Below, in pieces: positions 35,487-45,393 of a stretch of DNA of 64,000 bases. This DNA is from [Clostridium] citroniae WAL-17108 (GTDB lineage Bacteria; Bacillota; Clostridia; Lachnospirales; Lachnospiraceae). The notes under the pieces are model-generated. The model had not been told where the DNA came from. It worked only from the letters and a program-made list of their open reading frames with translations, and did no database searches. The translations under genes and the position numbers were made by a program. Where the stretch lies: assembly GCF_000233455.1 (NCBI RefSeq), contig NZ_JH376420.1, positions 1,311,626 to 1,375,625 of the forward strand. The letters run 5' to 3'. Each line of letters starts with the position of its first letter. Positions within the stretch are counted from its first letter, which is position 1.

Positions 35487-36440
35487 ATGACCATACGGAA
35501 TCTGGAAATATTTGTGGAAGTCTGTAAACATATGAATATGAGCAAGACAGCGCAGAACATGATGATCTCACAGTCATCCGTCAGCCAGGCAATCCACTCC
35601 CTGGAAAATGAATACGGCATCCGTCTCTTTGAGCGCCTGAACCATTCCCTTTTTCTCACCAATGCGGGAAAGCAGATGCTCTATCTGTCTGCCCAGATCC
35701 TTAAGAACATCGAACAGCTGGACACCCGCATGAAGGATGCCTCCTTTTGCAACACCTTAAGCATAGGAGTATGCACCACCATAGGCAATTGCCTGATCCA
35801 TCCCCTTTTAGAGCACTGCCGATCCCTCTATCCGGATACCAGGATCCTGGTGGAGATCACCAACAGCAAGGCCCTGGAAAAAAAGTTATTGTCCGCCAAG
35901 CTGGATCTGGCTATTGTCCAGAGAACAAAGCGTTCCCCGTATCTGGAGCATATACCGATCCTGGAGGATCAGCTGGCTATTATCTGTCCGAAAAATCATC
36001 CCCTGGCGGGTAAGACAGTGGAGTTAAGAGAATTGGAACAGGAAGTATTTATTGGACGTGAAAAGGGAAGCGGAACTGAAATGCTGCTGGAGCATGCATT
36101 TTCCAGCAGCAGCCTGTCCCTGAACATTGGATGGGTCTGCAACAGCATTGAAACAGTGAAACAGGCTGTCCTGCACAATGCCGGAATTGCAGCCATTTCC
36201 TCCTACCTGGTACAACCGGATATCAGCAGTCATCAGATGGGTATGATACAGGTCAGAAATCTCCGGCTGAACCGCCAGTTTGACCTGGTATTCCATAAAG
36301 ACAAGATCCGCGACACCTGCTTTCAACAGTTTGTGGACACCTGTACCGGTCTGGGAATGAAAGGAATGGACAACCTGATTCTGAACGCGCTGCAGGCTTC
36401 TTTGCCTGAAACACCTGATCATCAGAAAAAATACGAATAA
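35487..36440 (+). CDS. LysR family transcriptional regulator
   Basis: 317 aa from the ATG at 35487, 6 nt after CAGGAG. The N-terminal winged helix is typical (LEIFVEVCKHMNMSKTAQNMMISQSSVSQAIHSLENEYGIRLFERL), and a substrate-binding domain follows (about 90-300). It is divergent from the phosphonoacetate-hydrolase/PstS pair and likely regulates it. The AT-rich 100-bp gap would contain the operator. Confidence 0.92.
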   Translation: MTIRNLEIFVEVCKHMNMSKTAQNMMISQSSVSQAIHSLENEYGIRLFERLNHSLFLTNAGKQMLYLSAQILKNIEQLDTRMKDASFCNTLSIGVCTTIGNCLIHPLLEHCRSLYPDTRILVEITNSKALEKKLLSAKLDLAIVQRTKRSPYLEHIPILEDQLAIICPKNHPLAGKTVELRELEQEVFIGREKGSGTEMLLEHAFSSSSLSLNIGWVCNSIETVKQAVLHNAGIAAISSYLVQPDISSHQMGMIQVRNLRLNRQFDLVFHKDKIRDTCFQQFVDTCTGLGMKGMDNLILNALQASLPETPDHQKKYE

Positions 36441-36453
36441 AAAGGAGTCTATC

Positions 36454-37587
36454 ATGAATAAAAAAAGAGTATCGGCAGCAACCGCCGTGGTGATCACGAT
36501 CCTGATATCCGGATGCGGGATCACGCAGGGGGAAGAGATGTCCGCAGCGGACAGAAAAACTGCTGAAAAGGTGGTAGAATCCACCCAAGACGACACCGCC
36601 GGATCCGGGGCAGAGTCAGCAGCAGGATCCTTTCAAATAAAAAACCACATTGACCAGACACTGACCAATCAGTCGCTGCCCAGCCAGTCACCGACCGGCC
36701 AATCACGTCATGACCTGTCGGCCATCCCGATACTCAACGGCCAGCCCTCCCCGGACAGCACTACCCATAACGCCGCAAACAGTGCAAGTACTGCAGATTC
36801 ATCCGCCCCATACAATTCATCCGCCCCGCCCAATTCCTCCACTTCATCCAATCATCTTATGGAACAGGCCTCCCCGGAAACCAGCGCAATGACTCTGTAC
36901 ACCTATGACGGCAAAAAGGTTCGCATCGCCTATCTGTTTGACAGCGCAGAGGAACAAAAGATCCTGGAATCCCTGAACTCAGTAAAAGCCACCAGGGTAA
37001 AAAGCTGGTCCGCAGACAATGCCGCTCTGCCTGTTTACGGGATTGAAATCGGCCGAAAGGATGGGTTCAGTATCTTTGCCGCCTGGACAAACGGCAGGTG
37101 GATCGCCCAAGACGGAAGCGTTTACCAGTTGGATTTTGACTTTGAACAGCTATCTGAAAATGGGAACTGGGAGGATGCAGGAGAACTGCCCTCTTTTACC
37201 TCCTTTCCCTGCGCCCGCCTGTTTACCCAGGAAAACGGCGGATGGAACACGCGTTTCCTGGTCCCGGCAGCGCCTTTAAACCCGCCTGGGGGAGTTACCA
37301 TGACCCTGGATTCCTGGAACCAGGATGTGGCGGAGGTTACTATCTCCAACAAAAGCGGCCAGGAATGGGGCTGCGGGGAGTTTTATGAACTTCAGGTATC
37401 AGTGGATGGCACCTGGTATGAAGTTCCCGCCATACCAGGTAACTGGGGATTCAACTGCATGGGTTTTTATGTACCGGACGGGGAATCCCTGGGCATGGTC
37501 AATCATGTTGCCATGTACGGGCAGCTGCCTCCGGGAAACTACCGTCTTGTACTCAATGAACTGTCCGTGGATCATAAAATCCAGTGA
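36454..37587 (+). CDS. Surface lipoprotein with C-terminal Ig-like domain
   Basis: 377 aa. The lipoprotein signal is ITILISGC (cysteine about residue 21). A long low-complexity Ser/Thr/Pro/Asn/Gln linker (about 30-145) suits extension through the cell wall. A small alpha/beta region follows, and the last 100 residues look like a bacterial Ig-like fold (Big_14 type: VTMTLDSWNQDVAEVTISNKSG ... GQLPPGNYRLVLNEL). AAAGGAG precedes the start, 14 bp after the LysR stop, so co-transcription with the regulator is likely. Function unknown. Confidence 0.7.
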   Translation: MNKKRVSAATAVVITILISGCGITQGEEMSAADRKTAEKVVESTQDDTAGSGAESAAGSFQIKNHIDQTLTNQSLPSQSPTGQSRHDLSAIPILNGQPSPDSTTHNAANSASTADSSAPYNSSAPPNSSTSSNHLMEQASPETSAMTLYTYDGKKVRIAYLFDSAEEQKILESLNSVKATRVKSWSADNAALPVYGIEIGRKDGFSIFAAWTNGRWIAQDGSVYQLDFDFEQLSENGNWEDAGELPSFTSFPCARLFTQENGGWNTRFLVPAAPLNPPGGVTMTLDSWNQDVAEVTISNKSGQEWGCGEFYELQVSVDGTWYEVPAIPGNWGFNCMGFYVPDGESLGMVNHVAMYGQLPPGNYRLVLNELSVDHKIQ

Positions 37588-37661
37588 CATCAACCATCTG
37601 ACCATACTTTTTGGAATGTTTGATCCCTGCCTGTACTATAATTATACTATAGTAAAACAAA

Positions 37662-38408
37662 TCATTCCCGGCGGATTTTAGAAAGATATCGGTATACGCT
37701 GGCCTGGGAAATTCCCAGGGCCAGAGCTGCATCCTTTACCGCTCCCTTTAGAAGGAATACGCCGTCCCTTTCCAGCCGTTCCATCACTGCCAGACGCTGG
37801 GACTGGGACAGGCTCTTGCCATTCAGGTCCATTTCCCTGAAAATACGTGACAAGGCCTCGTTCACTGTTTCTCCGCCGGAAACAGGCACTGTCTCTCCAG
37901 ACAGCGGCTGGACTGATGGATTCCCGGTTCCCGGTTCTCCGGACTGAGACTTTTCCTGACCGGGCGGTATCTCCTTGTAAGTCTCGTCATAGCGGAAATT
38001 GGTTTCCACAAATGTATCCGGGTGACACAGCCCCAAAAGCTGCTTTGCCAGGTCCGTATATTTGCTGTCGTCAAAATTAATGGTCAGCAGCCCGATCAAC
38101 TCGTCTGACGTATTCTCAATAAAAAGCGTGGAGGAACGCAGCTTCTTTCCAAGGGCGGATACCCCCATATAATGGGTACGATAGGAATAATTGTGATAGC
38201 TCTTATCCGCAATGATCTGCAGGATCTCACCGGACAGCGGAGCCCCCAGCTCCTGTCCGCTGACATGGTTGTTGGAGATTGCAATAATGGACCGTTCCTT
38301 GTCCTCCAGACTGTGGAGCACAATCTCATAATCCGGACCAAGGGTACGGCCAAGAAATTCCGTTAACTTTATATAATGCTGAAGAATTGAATGATTTTCT
38401 GTATTCAT
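37662..38408 (-). CDS. YheO/DauR-like PAS and HTH regulator
   Basis: 248 aa. An N-terminal YheO-like PAS domain (about 8-115: ILQHYIKLTEFLGRTLGPDYEIVLHSL ... SSTLFIENTSDELIGLLTIN) is followed by a flexible Gly/Ser/Pro linker and a C-terminal helix-turn-helix (LLKGAVKDAALALGISQASVYRYLSKIR). Relatives such as DauR control amino-acid catabolism genes. It is divergent from tryptophanase, with a 396-bp gap holding the tna promoter, and probably controls tryptophan use. Confidence 0.85.
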   Translation of the reverse strand: MNTENHSILQHYIKLTEFLGRTLGPDYEIVLHSLEDKERSIIAISNNHVSGQELGAPLSGEILQIIADKSYHNYSYRTHYMGVSALGKKLRSSTLFIENTSDELIGLLTINFDDSKYTDLAKQLLGLCHPDTFVETNFRYDETYKEIPPGQEKSQSGEPGTGNPSVQPLSGETVPVSGGETVNEALSRIFREMDLNGKSLSQSQRLAVMERLERDGVFLLKGAVKDAALALGISQASVYRYLSKIRRE

Positions 38409-38616
38409 GACCTGCTTCTTTCTTTATACTCATATAGTGCTATTGTATCAAAATACACTTTTAATAGCTAGAGGGTGTTTGAGTATATGTCGCAATAATA
38501 TTTTATCATTTTCATCTTATTTATGATAATTTTTTATTAGTATTTTCTCCATTTTATGCACTATGTATATTTTTATTCCCTAAAAATTATTTTTTTATCA
38601 TTTACAACAAATCAGC

Positions 38617-38645
38617 TTGACATTATTCTAAAAATATAATAATAT
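38617..38645 (+). promoter_or_regulatory. Promoter of the tryptophanase unit
   Basis: TTGACA (38617-38622), 17-bp spacer, TAATAT (38640-38645). It leaves an untranslated leader of about 150 nt. The rest of the 38409-38804 gap is AT-rich with no other gene. Confidence 0.6.
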
Positions 38646-38653
38646 ATTCTCGT

Positions 38654-38699
38654 AAGTTGAGAAAACATTATCACATCTAGTATCCTTTCTTCTCAGCTT
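38654..38699 (+). promoter_or_regulatory. Leader hairpin of the tryptophanase mRNA
   Basis: AAGTTGAGA (38654-38662) pairs with TCTCAGCTT (38691-38699), one G-U, a few bases after the predicted transcription start. It may protect the 5' end or take part in attenuation. No clear TnaC-like leader peptide is seen. Confidence 0.4.
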
Positions 38700-38804
38700 G
38701 AACCTATTACATAATACTGTCCGCCAGTCGGCAACGATGACCGGGGTATTTGGAAGCGGCAAAGGCCCGCATCCAAACCAAAATCATTTTATGGAGGTAT
38801 TATT

Positions 38805-40196
38805 ATGGCTATCAAGTATGTTCCAGAACCATTCCGTATCAAGGTGGTTGAACCACTGAAAATGCTCACACGCCAGGAGCGCGAGCAGGCGATCGCCCAG
38901 GCCAAATACAACATGTTTGGCTTAAGAGGAGAGGACTGCTACATTGATCTTCTCACTGACTCCGGCACCAATGCCATGAGCGAGGACCAATGGGCGGGAA
39001 TCATGAAGGGCGATGAGGCCTATGCCGGCGCTTCCTCCTACTACAAACTGGTTGACGCCGCCAAGGACATTTTCGGATATGGATATGTCCAGCCCGTACA
39101 TCAGGGACGCGCTGCTGAAAAGGTTCTGTTCCCCACCTTCCTCTCCGAAGGTAAAATTGCGATTTCCAACATGTTTTTCGACACCACCCGTGCTCATGTG
39201 ATCCTGGCCGGCGCGCGTCCCATTGACTGCGTGATCCCGGAAGCAAAGGACCCGTCCCACCGCTGCAAGTTTAAGGGCAACATGGATGTGGAAAAGCTGG
39301 AACAGATCATCCTTGAAAAGGGAGCTGAGAACGTAGGCCTGGTGGTCATGACAATTACCAACAATTCCGCCGGCGGGCAGCCTGTTTCCCTGCAGAACAT
39401 GAGGGACGTTTCCGCAATCTGTAAGAAATACAACATTCCCCTGGACATTGACGCGGCGCGCTACGCTGAAAACGCATACTTTGTTAAACGTGATGAGGAG
39501 GAATGCAAGGACTGGCCGATCAAAAAGATCATTAAGGAAATGTTCTCCCTGGCCGACATGTTCACCATGTCCGCAAAAAAGGATACCATTGTCAACATGG
39601 GCGGTATGATCGGAGTCAAGGATGGAGAGTCACCCTTAATCCTGAAAATAAAAGCAAACTGTATTTCCTTTGAAGGATTCTATACATACGGAGGACTCAA
39701 CGGACGCGACCTGGAAGCCCTGGCGATCGGGTTATACGAGGGCATTGATGAAAATTATCTCCGTTACAGGATCGGACAGATGGAATATCTTGCATCCAGG
39801 CTGGATGATGCCGGTATCGCTTATCAGGCTCCGGTTGGAGGCCATGGCGTGTTTGTGGACGCAGCAGCCATGTTCCCCCAGATTCCTTATTATGAATTCC
39901 CCGGCCAGGTATTGGCCATTGAGCTTTATAAGGAGGCAGGCATACGCACCTGCGATATTGGATCTTACATGCTGGGCAATGACCCGGATACAAATGAACA
40001 GCTTCATGCCGACTTTGAATTCACACGTCTGGCCATTCCGCGCCGGGTCTACACCCAGGCTCATATTGATATAATGGCAGATGCATTGATTGCAATTAAA
40101 GAGCGGGCCCATGAGATCAAACACGGTTACAGGATTACATGGGAGCCACCGATCCTTCGTCATTTCCAGGCTTCCCTGGAACCCATTGAGGATTGA
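38805..40196 (+). CDS. tnaA: Tryptophanase (L-tryptophan indole-lyase)
   Basis: 463 aa, PLP-dependent beta-eliminating lyase. It aligns by eye with TnaA ([13 protein letters not shown] opening, [37 protein letters not shown]) rather than tyrosine phenol-lyase. The PLP lysine is in TMSAKKD (K258 or K259), and [13 protein letters not shown] is the co-factor pocket. It converts tryptophan to indole, pyruvate and ammonia. TATGGAGG precedes the ATG. An NSS-family transporter follows on the same strand and probably imports the amino acid; a YheO regulator is divergent. Confidence 0.87.
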   Translation: MAIKYVPEPFRIKVVEPLKMLTRQEREQAIAQAKYNMFGLRGEDCYIDLLTDSGTNAMSEDQWAGIMKGDEAYAGASSYYKLVDAAKDIFGYGYVQPVHQGRAAEKVLFPTFLSEGKIAISNMFFDTTRAHVILAGARPIDCVIPEAKDPSHRCKFKGNMDVEKLEQIILEKGAENVGLVVMTITNNSAGGQPVSLQNMRDVSAICKKYNIPLDIDAARYAENAYFVKRDEEECKDWPIKKIIKEMFSLADMFTMSAKKDTIVNMGGMIGVKDGESPLILKIKANCISFEGFYTYGGLNGRDLEALAIGLYEGIDENYLRYRIGQMEYLASRLDDAGIAYQAPVGGHGVFVDAAAMFPQIPYYEFPGQVLAIELYKEAGIRTCDIGSYMLGNDPDTNEQLHADFEFTRLAIPRRVYTQAHIDIMADALIAIKERAHEIKHGYRITWEPPILRHFQASLEPIED

Positions 40197-40269
40197 AGGT
40201 AAGGGGCGGACCGCATGACGTTTCAAATGTAATTTGAAATCATGTGATGTGCTTGGCAGCAATAAGATA

Positions 40270-40313
40270 GGGCATCCTATAGTAGTTTAAAGATTACTGT
40301 GGGGGCCCTTTTT
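40270..40313 (+). terminator. Terminator-like hairpin between tnaA and the transporter
   Basis: Imperfect stem GGGCATCC..TAGTA / TTACTG..GGGGGCCC followed by TTTTT. It probably lowers read-through into the transporter gene. Confidence 0.55.
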
Positions 40314-40347
40314 GTCTTCATTTTGTATCGAAAAGGAGAAGAAATAT

Positions 40348-41697
40348 ATGGGAAAAACATCCAATGGCAGTAACAGGGAATCATGGGGGTCGAAATGGGG
40401 TTTTATTCTTGCGTGTATTGGTTCGGCAGTGGGGATGGGAAATATCTGGCTGTTTCCCAGCCGGGTTGCAAATTACGGCGGCGCGTTTCTGGCAGCATAT
40501 CTTATCTTTGACATTCTCATCGGGTTTTCCGGCGTGATCGGTGAAATGAGCTTTGGACGCAAGGCAAAGGAAGGCCCTGTGGGCGCCTTCAGACAGGCCT
40601 GCGCATCACGGGGAAAAGGGAATACAGGCGCCCTGATAGGAGGTATTCCCATGGCGGGGGCGCTGATGCTGGCTATCGGCTACTCCGTAGTGGTGGGCTG
40701 GATTTTTAAATATGTGTTCAATGCATTTACCGGTAAAGCCCTTTCCTATGGTGCGGATGTGTCTGATATCTCAGGTTATGAACAGGCATTCGGCGCCACT
40801 GCCTCTCCCTTTGGCAATAACTTCTGGCTGATCATTGCACTGGCAGTCACCTTTGCCATCATGGTACTGGGTGTTGCCAGCGGCATTGAAAAAGCCAATA
40901 AGATCATGATCCCTTTGTTTTTCCTGCTGTTTATAGGCCTGGCCGTCTATGTTTATTTCCAGCCCGGAGCTTCTGATGGTTACAAATACATGTTCTCCAT
41001 TAATCCTGAAAAGCTGAAGGATCCCATGATGTGGGTCTACGCCCTGGGCCAGTCATTTTTCTCCCTGTCCCTGGCCGGCAACGGAACGGTTATTTACGGC
41101 TCATACCTGTCCGATGATGAGGATATTGTCAGCTCCGCATGGAAAGTGGCCCTGTTTGATACTCTGGCCGCATTCCTGGCCGCACTGGTCATTGTGCCTG
41201 CCATGGCAGCAGCCGGCTCCACTGCCTTTGGCGGGGGCCCCGGCCTGATGTTCATCTATTTGCCCAACCTGTTCGCAGCCATGCCAAGCGGACACATTGT
41301 AATGGTGGTATTCTTTGTGGCCGTGCTGTTTGCAGGCCTTACCTCCCTGGTGAACCTGTTTGAGGCTCCCATCGCCACCCTTCAGGATAACCTGCACTTC
41401 AGCCGTGCCAAAGCAGTTACCGTCATCGGTATTATTGGGGTTGTGGTGGCGCTGTGCATCCAGGGAATTGTTTCCGGCTGGATGGACTTCGTATCCATCT
41501 ATATCTGCCCTCTGGGCGCCGGTCTGGCCGGGATCATGTTTGCCTGGATCTGGGGAAAGCAGGCCGTGGAGGACGCGGTATCCCTTGGAAGAAAACAGCG
41601 GATCGGCGGCTGGTACTATCCCCTTTATAAATATGGATTCTGTATCCTGACCATGGCAGTGTTTATTCTGGGAATCGTCAACGGCGGCATTGGCTGA
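40348..41697 (+). CDS. Sodium-dependent amino-acid transporter, NSS (SNF) family
   Basis: 449 aa from the ATG at 40348 (MGKTSNGSNRESWGSKWGF), with AAAGGAG upstream. TM1 carries the NSS signature ACIGSAVGMGNIWLFPSRVANYGG with the unwound GNIW sodium/substrate site; about eleven to twelve membrane segments follow. Position behind tryptophanase makes tryptophan (or another aromatic amino acid) the likely substrate, as in TnaT. A strong bidirectional terminator lies after it. Confidence 0.9.
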   Translation: MGKTSNGSNRESWGSKWGFILACIGSAVGMGNIWLFPSRVANYGGAFLAAYLIFDILIGFSGVIGEMSFGRKAKEGPVGAFRQACASRGKGNTGALIGGIPMAGALMLAIGYSVVVGWIFKYVFNAFTGKALSYGADVSDISGYEQAFGATASPFGNNFWLIIALAVTFAIMVLGVASGIEKANKIMIPLFFLLFIGLAVYVYFQPGASDGYKYMFSINPEKLKDPMMWVYALGQSFFSLSLAGNGTVIYGSYLSDDEDIVSSAWKVALFDTLAAFLAALVIVPAMAAAGSTAFGGGPGLMFIYLPNLFAAMPSGHIVMVVFFVAVLFAGLTSLVNLFEAPIATLQDNLHFSRAKAVTVIGIIGVVVALCIQGIVSGWMDFVSIYICPLGAGLAGIMFAWIWGKQAVEDAVSLGRKQRIGGWYYPLYKYGFCILTMAVFILGIVNGGIG

Positions 41698-41780
41698 CAC
41701 AGCCTGAGCCGGGGCCTGATCCCCTGCCGCGCAGAGAAGTCTTAAATGACGGAGTATGCCGGAATATATAACGGCATGAC

Positions 41781-41830
41781 AAAAGGCCATTGTTTTCCAC
41801 CTGGCGTATGTGGAAATACAATGGCCTTTT
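41781..41830. terminator. Strong bidirectional terminator
   Basis: Perfect 13-bp arms AAAAGGCCATTGT (41781-41793) / ACAATGGCCTTTT (41818-41830), plus an inner TTCCAC / GTGGAA stem. It lies between the convergent transporter and DUF4349 genes. Confidence 0.9.
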
Positions 41831-41869
41831 GCGCTTAGGGGGAGAATCCGGCCTCCCCATCATTTGTAT

Positions 41870-42880
41870 TTACTCTTCCGGTTTACCGGTCTTCTCCGCT
41901 CCGTTCACAGAGTGGGGCAGATGCTGCCTTATTGTCCTTTTTTTATTTCTCCGGACAACCAGCAGTACGATCACCGCGATCACTGCCAGTGGGATCCAGA
42001 AGGGGCTGGATGCGATCAGCCAGATCAGGAAATTAGTCAGCCCCTGGGATACGGAATTCAGATTCTTTGAAAAACCTTTTTGAATCCTCTGTCCCAGCCC
42101 CTCCGGTTCAGTGGGGGTAAAGGAAGCCGCTCCTTTGATCTCATTGATGGAAAGGCGGACCGTGCTGTAATCCACCTGATTGTCATACAGCCTGAGCTGT
42201 GATTCCATGGATTCCAGCTGATAACGGATCTCGGACAAACGTTCCTCCAGGGCAATGACCGATTCCAGAGTATCTGCCTTTTCAAGAAGGGCCCAGATGC
42301 GGTCCTGCTCCACGGTCAGCGACTTCTTCCTGCTCTCCAGGTCGCTATACTGCAGGGTGACGTCCTGTGCGGACTCGGATCTGTTGGTCACATTGCCGTT
42401 CTGCTCCACCGCTGAAACAAAACCATCCAGCTTGCCTATAGGAAGGCGGACGGTGAGTGACGCATAGCGGGGAATGGGTACATTCTGATCGTTCAGACTG
42501 TTCCCCGATATATCCGACTGCTCCACATACCCGCCCAGGTCTCCTACCTGGGCCGTCAGTATGCCCAAAAGCTGGTCGAACTCGTCTGTCTCCACCGTCA
42601 TGGTAACATTGCGGATCAGTTTACGGCCGGAGGGAAGCGCCTGGGAAACAGGCGTCTGGTCCGTCAGACTTGCTGATGCCGGGTCCATCCCGCTTCCCTT
42701 ATCCGCAGACAGGTTTATCCTCTCCATCCCTTCCTCATACACCGCTGTTTCAGCCGCCGCATCATAGGTGGCCGCCGCCATGGTGGCGGAACTGCTTTTT
42801 GCACTGCCTCCGCAGGCAGCCAGTCCCAGCAGAACTGCCAGAAGAACAGCTCCTGCGCCGTACATCCTCTTTCTTTTCAT
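41870..42880 (-). CDS. DUF4349 membrane-anchored lipoprotein
   Basis: 336 aa. The lipoprotein signal is AVLLGLAACGG. The DUF4349 domain (about 85-300) starts RKLIRNVTMTVETDEFDQLLGILTAQVGDLGGYVEQSDISG. It contains a coiled-coil hairpin (LEERLSEIRYQLESMESQLRLYDNQVDYSTVRLSI) and ends in one membrane helix (about 290-312) with a basic tail. It is widespread in Gram-positive bacteria, thought to act at the cell envelope; function unproven. Confidence 0.88.
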   Translation of the reverse strand: MKRKRMYGAGAVLLAVLLGLAACGGSAKSSSATMAAATYDAAAETAVYEEGMERINLSADKGSGMDPASASLTDQTPVSQALPSGRKLIRNVTMTVETDEFDQLLGILTAQVGDLGGYVEQSDISGNSLNDQNVPIPRYASLTVRLPIGKLDGFVSAVEQNGNVTNRSESAQDVTLQYSDLESRKKSLTVEQDRIWALLEKADTLESVIALEERLSEIRYQLESMESQLRLYDNQVDYSTVRLSINEIKGAASFTPTEPEGLGQRIQKGFSKNLNSVSQGLTNFLIWLIASSPFWIPLAVIAVIVLLVVRRNKKRTIRQHLPHSVNGAEKTGKPEE

Positions 42881-43000
42881 AATACTCTCCTCCCAGAAAA
42901 ATCAGAATTTTCACGTTCCCGTCTGATAATTATACGATATCATGAGGATGCCGACTTTTCAATAGAAGTAAAAAAGGATTAAGAAAATCTACTGTTTTCG

Positions 43001-43990
43001 TTACATAAAGCGGATCCCTGTCATGCTTCTGACCTGGTCCATCACTTCCATTTCCAGAAGAGAGCCCTTTAGATGGCCGCGGACCAAATCATCCACCGGA
43101 TGTCCCTCTCTTCCCGTTTCAATCAGGTCCATGAACCGCAGGATCTCATAATACATGTTATTATCCTCTTTGGCAATTTCATATGTCTCCTGACTGCCGT
43201 CCCTGTATACGATCCGGATTTTCCTTGTATCCTGGATCTGCCATATGAGCATGGTCCCATCCTCGCCCTGGATCTCGCTGGGCTGTGAGGAATAGGTTAT
43301 CTTGGAATACCTGGCCTCGCCCACCATGGCGCCGTAATCCATTAGCACGGTTCCTGTTCCTTCCATATGATTGTGCAGGAAAATGCTGGAGGCAGTGACG
43401 CGGTCCGGTTTTCCAAACAGCAATACCATGGGATGGATACAGTATACGCCGATATCCATGAGGGCTGCGTTAGATAATGCAGGGTTAAAGGCATTTTCAA
43501 TGATCCCCTTTTTGAAGGCATCATACCTGGATGAATACTGGCAATACTGGAAAATAGCCCTCCGTATCCGTCCCACCTTTGGCAGCAGTTCTTTTATCTT
43601 TGCAAAGCCGGGGTCAAAAACCGGGCGCATGGCTTCCAAAAGGATCTTACCATTTACTCCGGCCGCTTCTGTCATGGATTCCAACTCCCCGGCAGTGGAG
43701 GCTATGGGCTTTTCACACAGCACATGCTTACCGTGATTCAGCATACATATGGACTGGCTGCAGTGGAAACTGTTGGGGCTTGCTATGTAGACCGCGTCCA
43801 CATTGCTGTCATTGCCCAGTTCCTCCAGGGATGTATAGATCTTGTCCGCTCCGTAAGGCCGTGCAAACTCCCTGCCTTTTTCCACGGACCTTGAATAGAC
43901 TGCCTCCAGCCGGAAGCCGGGCGCCTTCAGGGCCGCTCTCATGAATGTGTGGCTGATTTTTCCTGTTCCGATTATACCAAAACGAACCAT
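43001..43990 (-). CDS. Gfo/Idh/MocA family oxidoreductase
   Basis: 329 aa from the ATG at 43990 (MVRFGIIGTGKISHTF), with AAGGAG 9 nt upstream. The N-terminal Rossmann fold has GIIGTGKI and the family EKP motif (HVLCEKPIASTAGE, about residue 92). The C-terminal alpha/beta domain carries DIGVYCIHPMVLLFGKP. It oxidises or reduces a sugar, inositol or related polyol with NAD(P). The family is too broad to name the substrate. It is divergent from the flavin reductase at 44172. Confidence 0.9.
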   Translation of the reverse strand: MVRFGIIGTGKISHTFMRAALKAPGFRLEAVYSRSVEKGREFARPYGADKIYTSLEELGNDSNVDAVYIASPNSFHCSQSICMLNHGKHVLCEKPIASTAGELESMTEAAGVNGKILLEAMRPVFDPGFAKIKELLPKVGRIRRAIFQYCQYSSRYDAFKKGIIENAFNPALSNAALMDIGVYCIHPMVLLFGKPDRVTASSIFLHNHMEGTGTVLMDYGAMVGEARYSKITYSSQPSEIQGEDGTMLIWQIQDTRKIRIVYRDGSQETYEIAKEDNNMYYEILRFMDLIETGREGHPVDDLVRGHLKGSLLEMEVMDQVRSMTGIRFM

Positions 43991-44171
43991 GGATGTTCTC
44001 TCCTTCCCGTACTGCATACAGCGGTGTTTAATTTATAACGTCCAGTCATTGGGGATCTCCAATTCAATACTTTCCTTTTTGATAGTATCTATCTTAAATG
44101 TGCGTTCTTTCTTTATTGAGTATATCATGTTATACTATTGGAAGTCCAGATCAATGAATGAGGTGACAAAT

Positions 44172-45191
44172 ATGCGTTTCCTGAATACAAGTATAAAAAT
44201 TCAAACTATGGAATTGAAAAACCGTCTTGTTATGCCGCCTATGGCGATCTCCAAAGCTGATGAAAATGGCAAAGCCACGTCAAAGACGTTTGATTATTAT
44301 ACTGAAAAATCTGCCGGCGGATATATCGGTCTAATTATTGCGGAACACACCTATGTCAGTCCGGAGGGGAAAGCCAGCAAAGGACAGTTATCTATTTCAG
44401 AGGATAATGATATTGGTGGATTAAAGAAGCTTGTATCATTGGTGCATAAGAATGATACGAAAATCATGGCACAAATTAACCATGCAGGCGGAGCAGCAAC
44501 ACCTGATATAACAGGATTAGGGCAACTTAGTGCCAGTGCTGTCAGAATATCCAAAGGCAGCTTAACGGTCCCGGAAGGAAACCTGACCACACCCTTGCCA
44601 AAAGAAATGAATCCAACGGATATTAAAAAAGTGGTAAATGATTTTACAAAAGCAGCATTAAGGACAAAGGCAGCTGGTTTTGACGGAGTAGAAATACATT
44701 CTGCTCATGGCTATTTGCTTAACCAATTTTATTCTCCATTGACGAACAAACGAATAGACGAATACACTGGGGATACAATCCGCGGACGGATAAGACTACA
44801 TTTAGAAATCATACAAGCCATTCGCGAAGCAGTTGGAAAAGATTACCCGGTTGCACTGCGATTAGGGGCTTGCGACTACATGACAGGTGGAAGCACAATA
44901 GAGGACAGCGTACTCGCGGTACAAGAATTTGTCAAAGCAGGAATTGATCTTATAGATATATCCGGCGGTTTATGTGGCTACATTAACCCAACATCTCATA
45001 AGCAAGGATATTTTGATGAACTGTCAAAGGCAATCAAAGATACTGTTTCCATTCCGGTCATTCTAACGGGCGGTATTACTGACGCAGAAACGGCCGAAAT
45101 GCTTTTAGAGCAGAAAAAGGCAGACCTTATAGGCGTGGGGAGAGCAATCTTAAAAGACAGCGAATGGGCTAAGAGAGCTATGAAGCCGTAA
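44172..45191 (+). CDS. NADH:flavin oxidoreductase (old yellow enzyme family), single domain
   Basis: 339 aa from the ATG at 44172 (MRFLNTSIKIQTMELKNRL), with GAGGTGA upstream; the frame is open further left but without support. FMN-binding barrel motifs are VMPPMAISKA, QINHAGGAA, FDGVEIHSAHGYLLNQFYSPLTNKR, VILTGGITDAE and LIGVGRAILKDS. Unlike the enzyme at 24195 it lacks the Fe-S cluster and second flavin domain. Codon use is visibly AT-richer than both neighbours, suggesting recent acquisition. It has its own terminator. Confidence 0.88.
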   Translation: MRFLNTSIKIQTMELKNRLVMPPMAISKADENGKATSKTFDYYTEKSAGGYIGLIIAEHTYVSPEGKASKGQLSISEDNDIGGLKKLVSLVHKNDTKIMAQINHAGGAATPDITGLGQLSASAVRISKGSLTVPEGNLTTPLPKEMNPTDIKKVVNDFTKAALRTKAAGFDGVEIHSAHGYLLNQFYSPLTNKRIDEYTGDTIRGRIRLHLEIIQAIREAVGKDYPVALRLGACDYMTGGSTIEDSVLAVQEFVKAGIDLIDISGGLCGYINPTSHKQGYFDELSKAIKDTVSIPVILTGGITDAETAEMLLEQKKADLIGVGRAILKDSEWAKRAMKP

Positions 45192-45231
45192 ACCGCTCTG
45201 CACCGCCGCCAACATACTGATCATGCAATTT

Positions 45232-45274
45232 ATCCCTCCGCATATCCCTACGGATCAAAGCGGAGGGATCCTAT
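45232..45274 (+). terminator. Terminator of the flavin reductase gene
   Basis: Perfect stem ATCCCTCCGC (45232-45241) / GCGGAGGGAT (45260-45269), then CCTATTT. Confidence 0.7.
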
Positions 45275-45306
45275 TTGCAAGGGCAGGGGACGCAGGTCCC
45301 CACGCC

Positions 45307-45393
45307 CTGCCGGTTCAGGTTTCAGTCTCTGCCGGTTTAAATTTCAGTCCCCTGCCGGTTCAGATTTCAGTTCCCTACCGGTTCAGTTTCCAC
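45307..45393. repeat. Four tandem 22-23-bp repeats at the dac gene end
   Basis: Units begin at 45307, 45329, 45352 and 45375, each CTGCCGGTTCAG.TTTCAGTCC-like. The last unit contains the stop codon and final codons of the carboxypeptidase gene (minus strand WKLNR-stop). The gene end has thus been copied outward three times. Confidence 0.8.

Noticed and set aside
38737..38860. Possible leader peptide ([18 protein letters not shown]...) before tryptophanase
   Set aside because: No ribosome site, no tryptophan before the tryptophanase start, and it continues into the gene out of frame; not TnaC-like.
44112..44171. Longer N-terminus for the second flavin reductase
   Set aside because: The open frame extends left to 43941, but the added residues run through the divergent promoter region and only the ATG at 44172 has a ribosome site.
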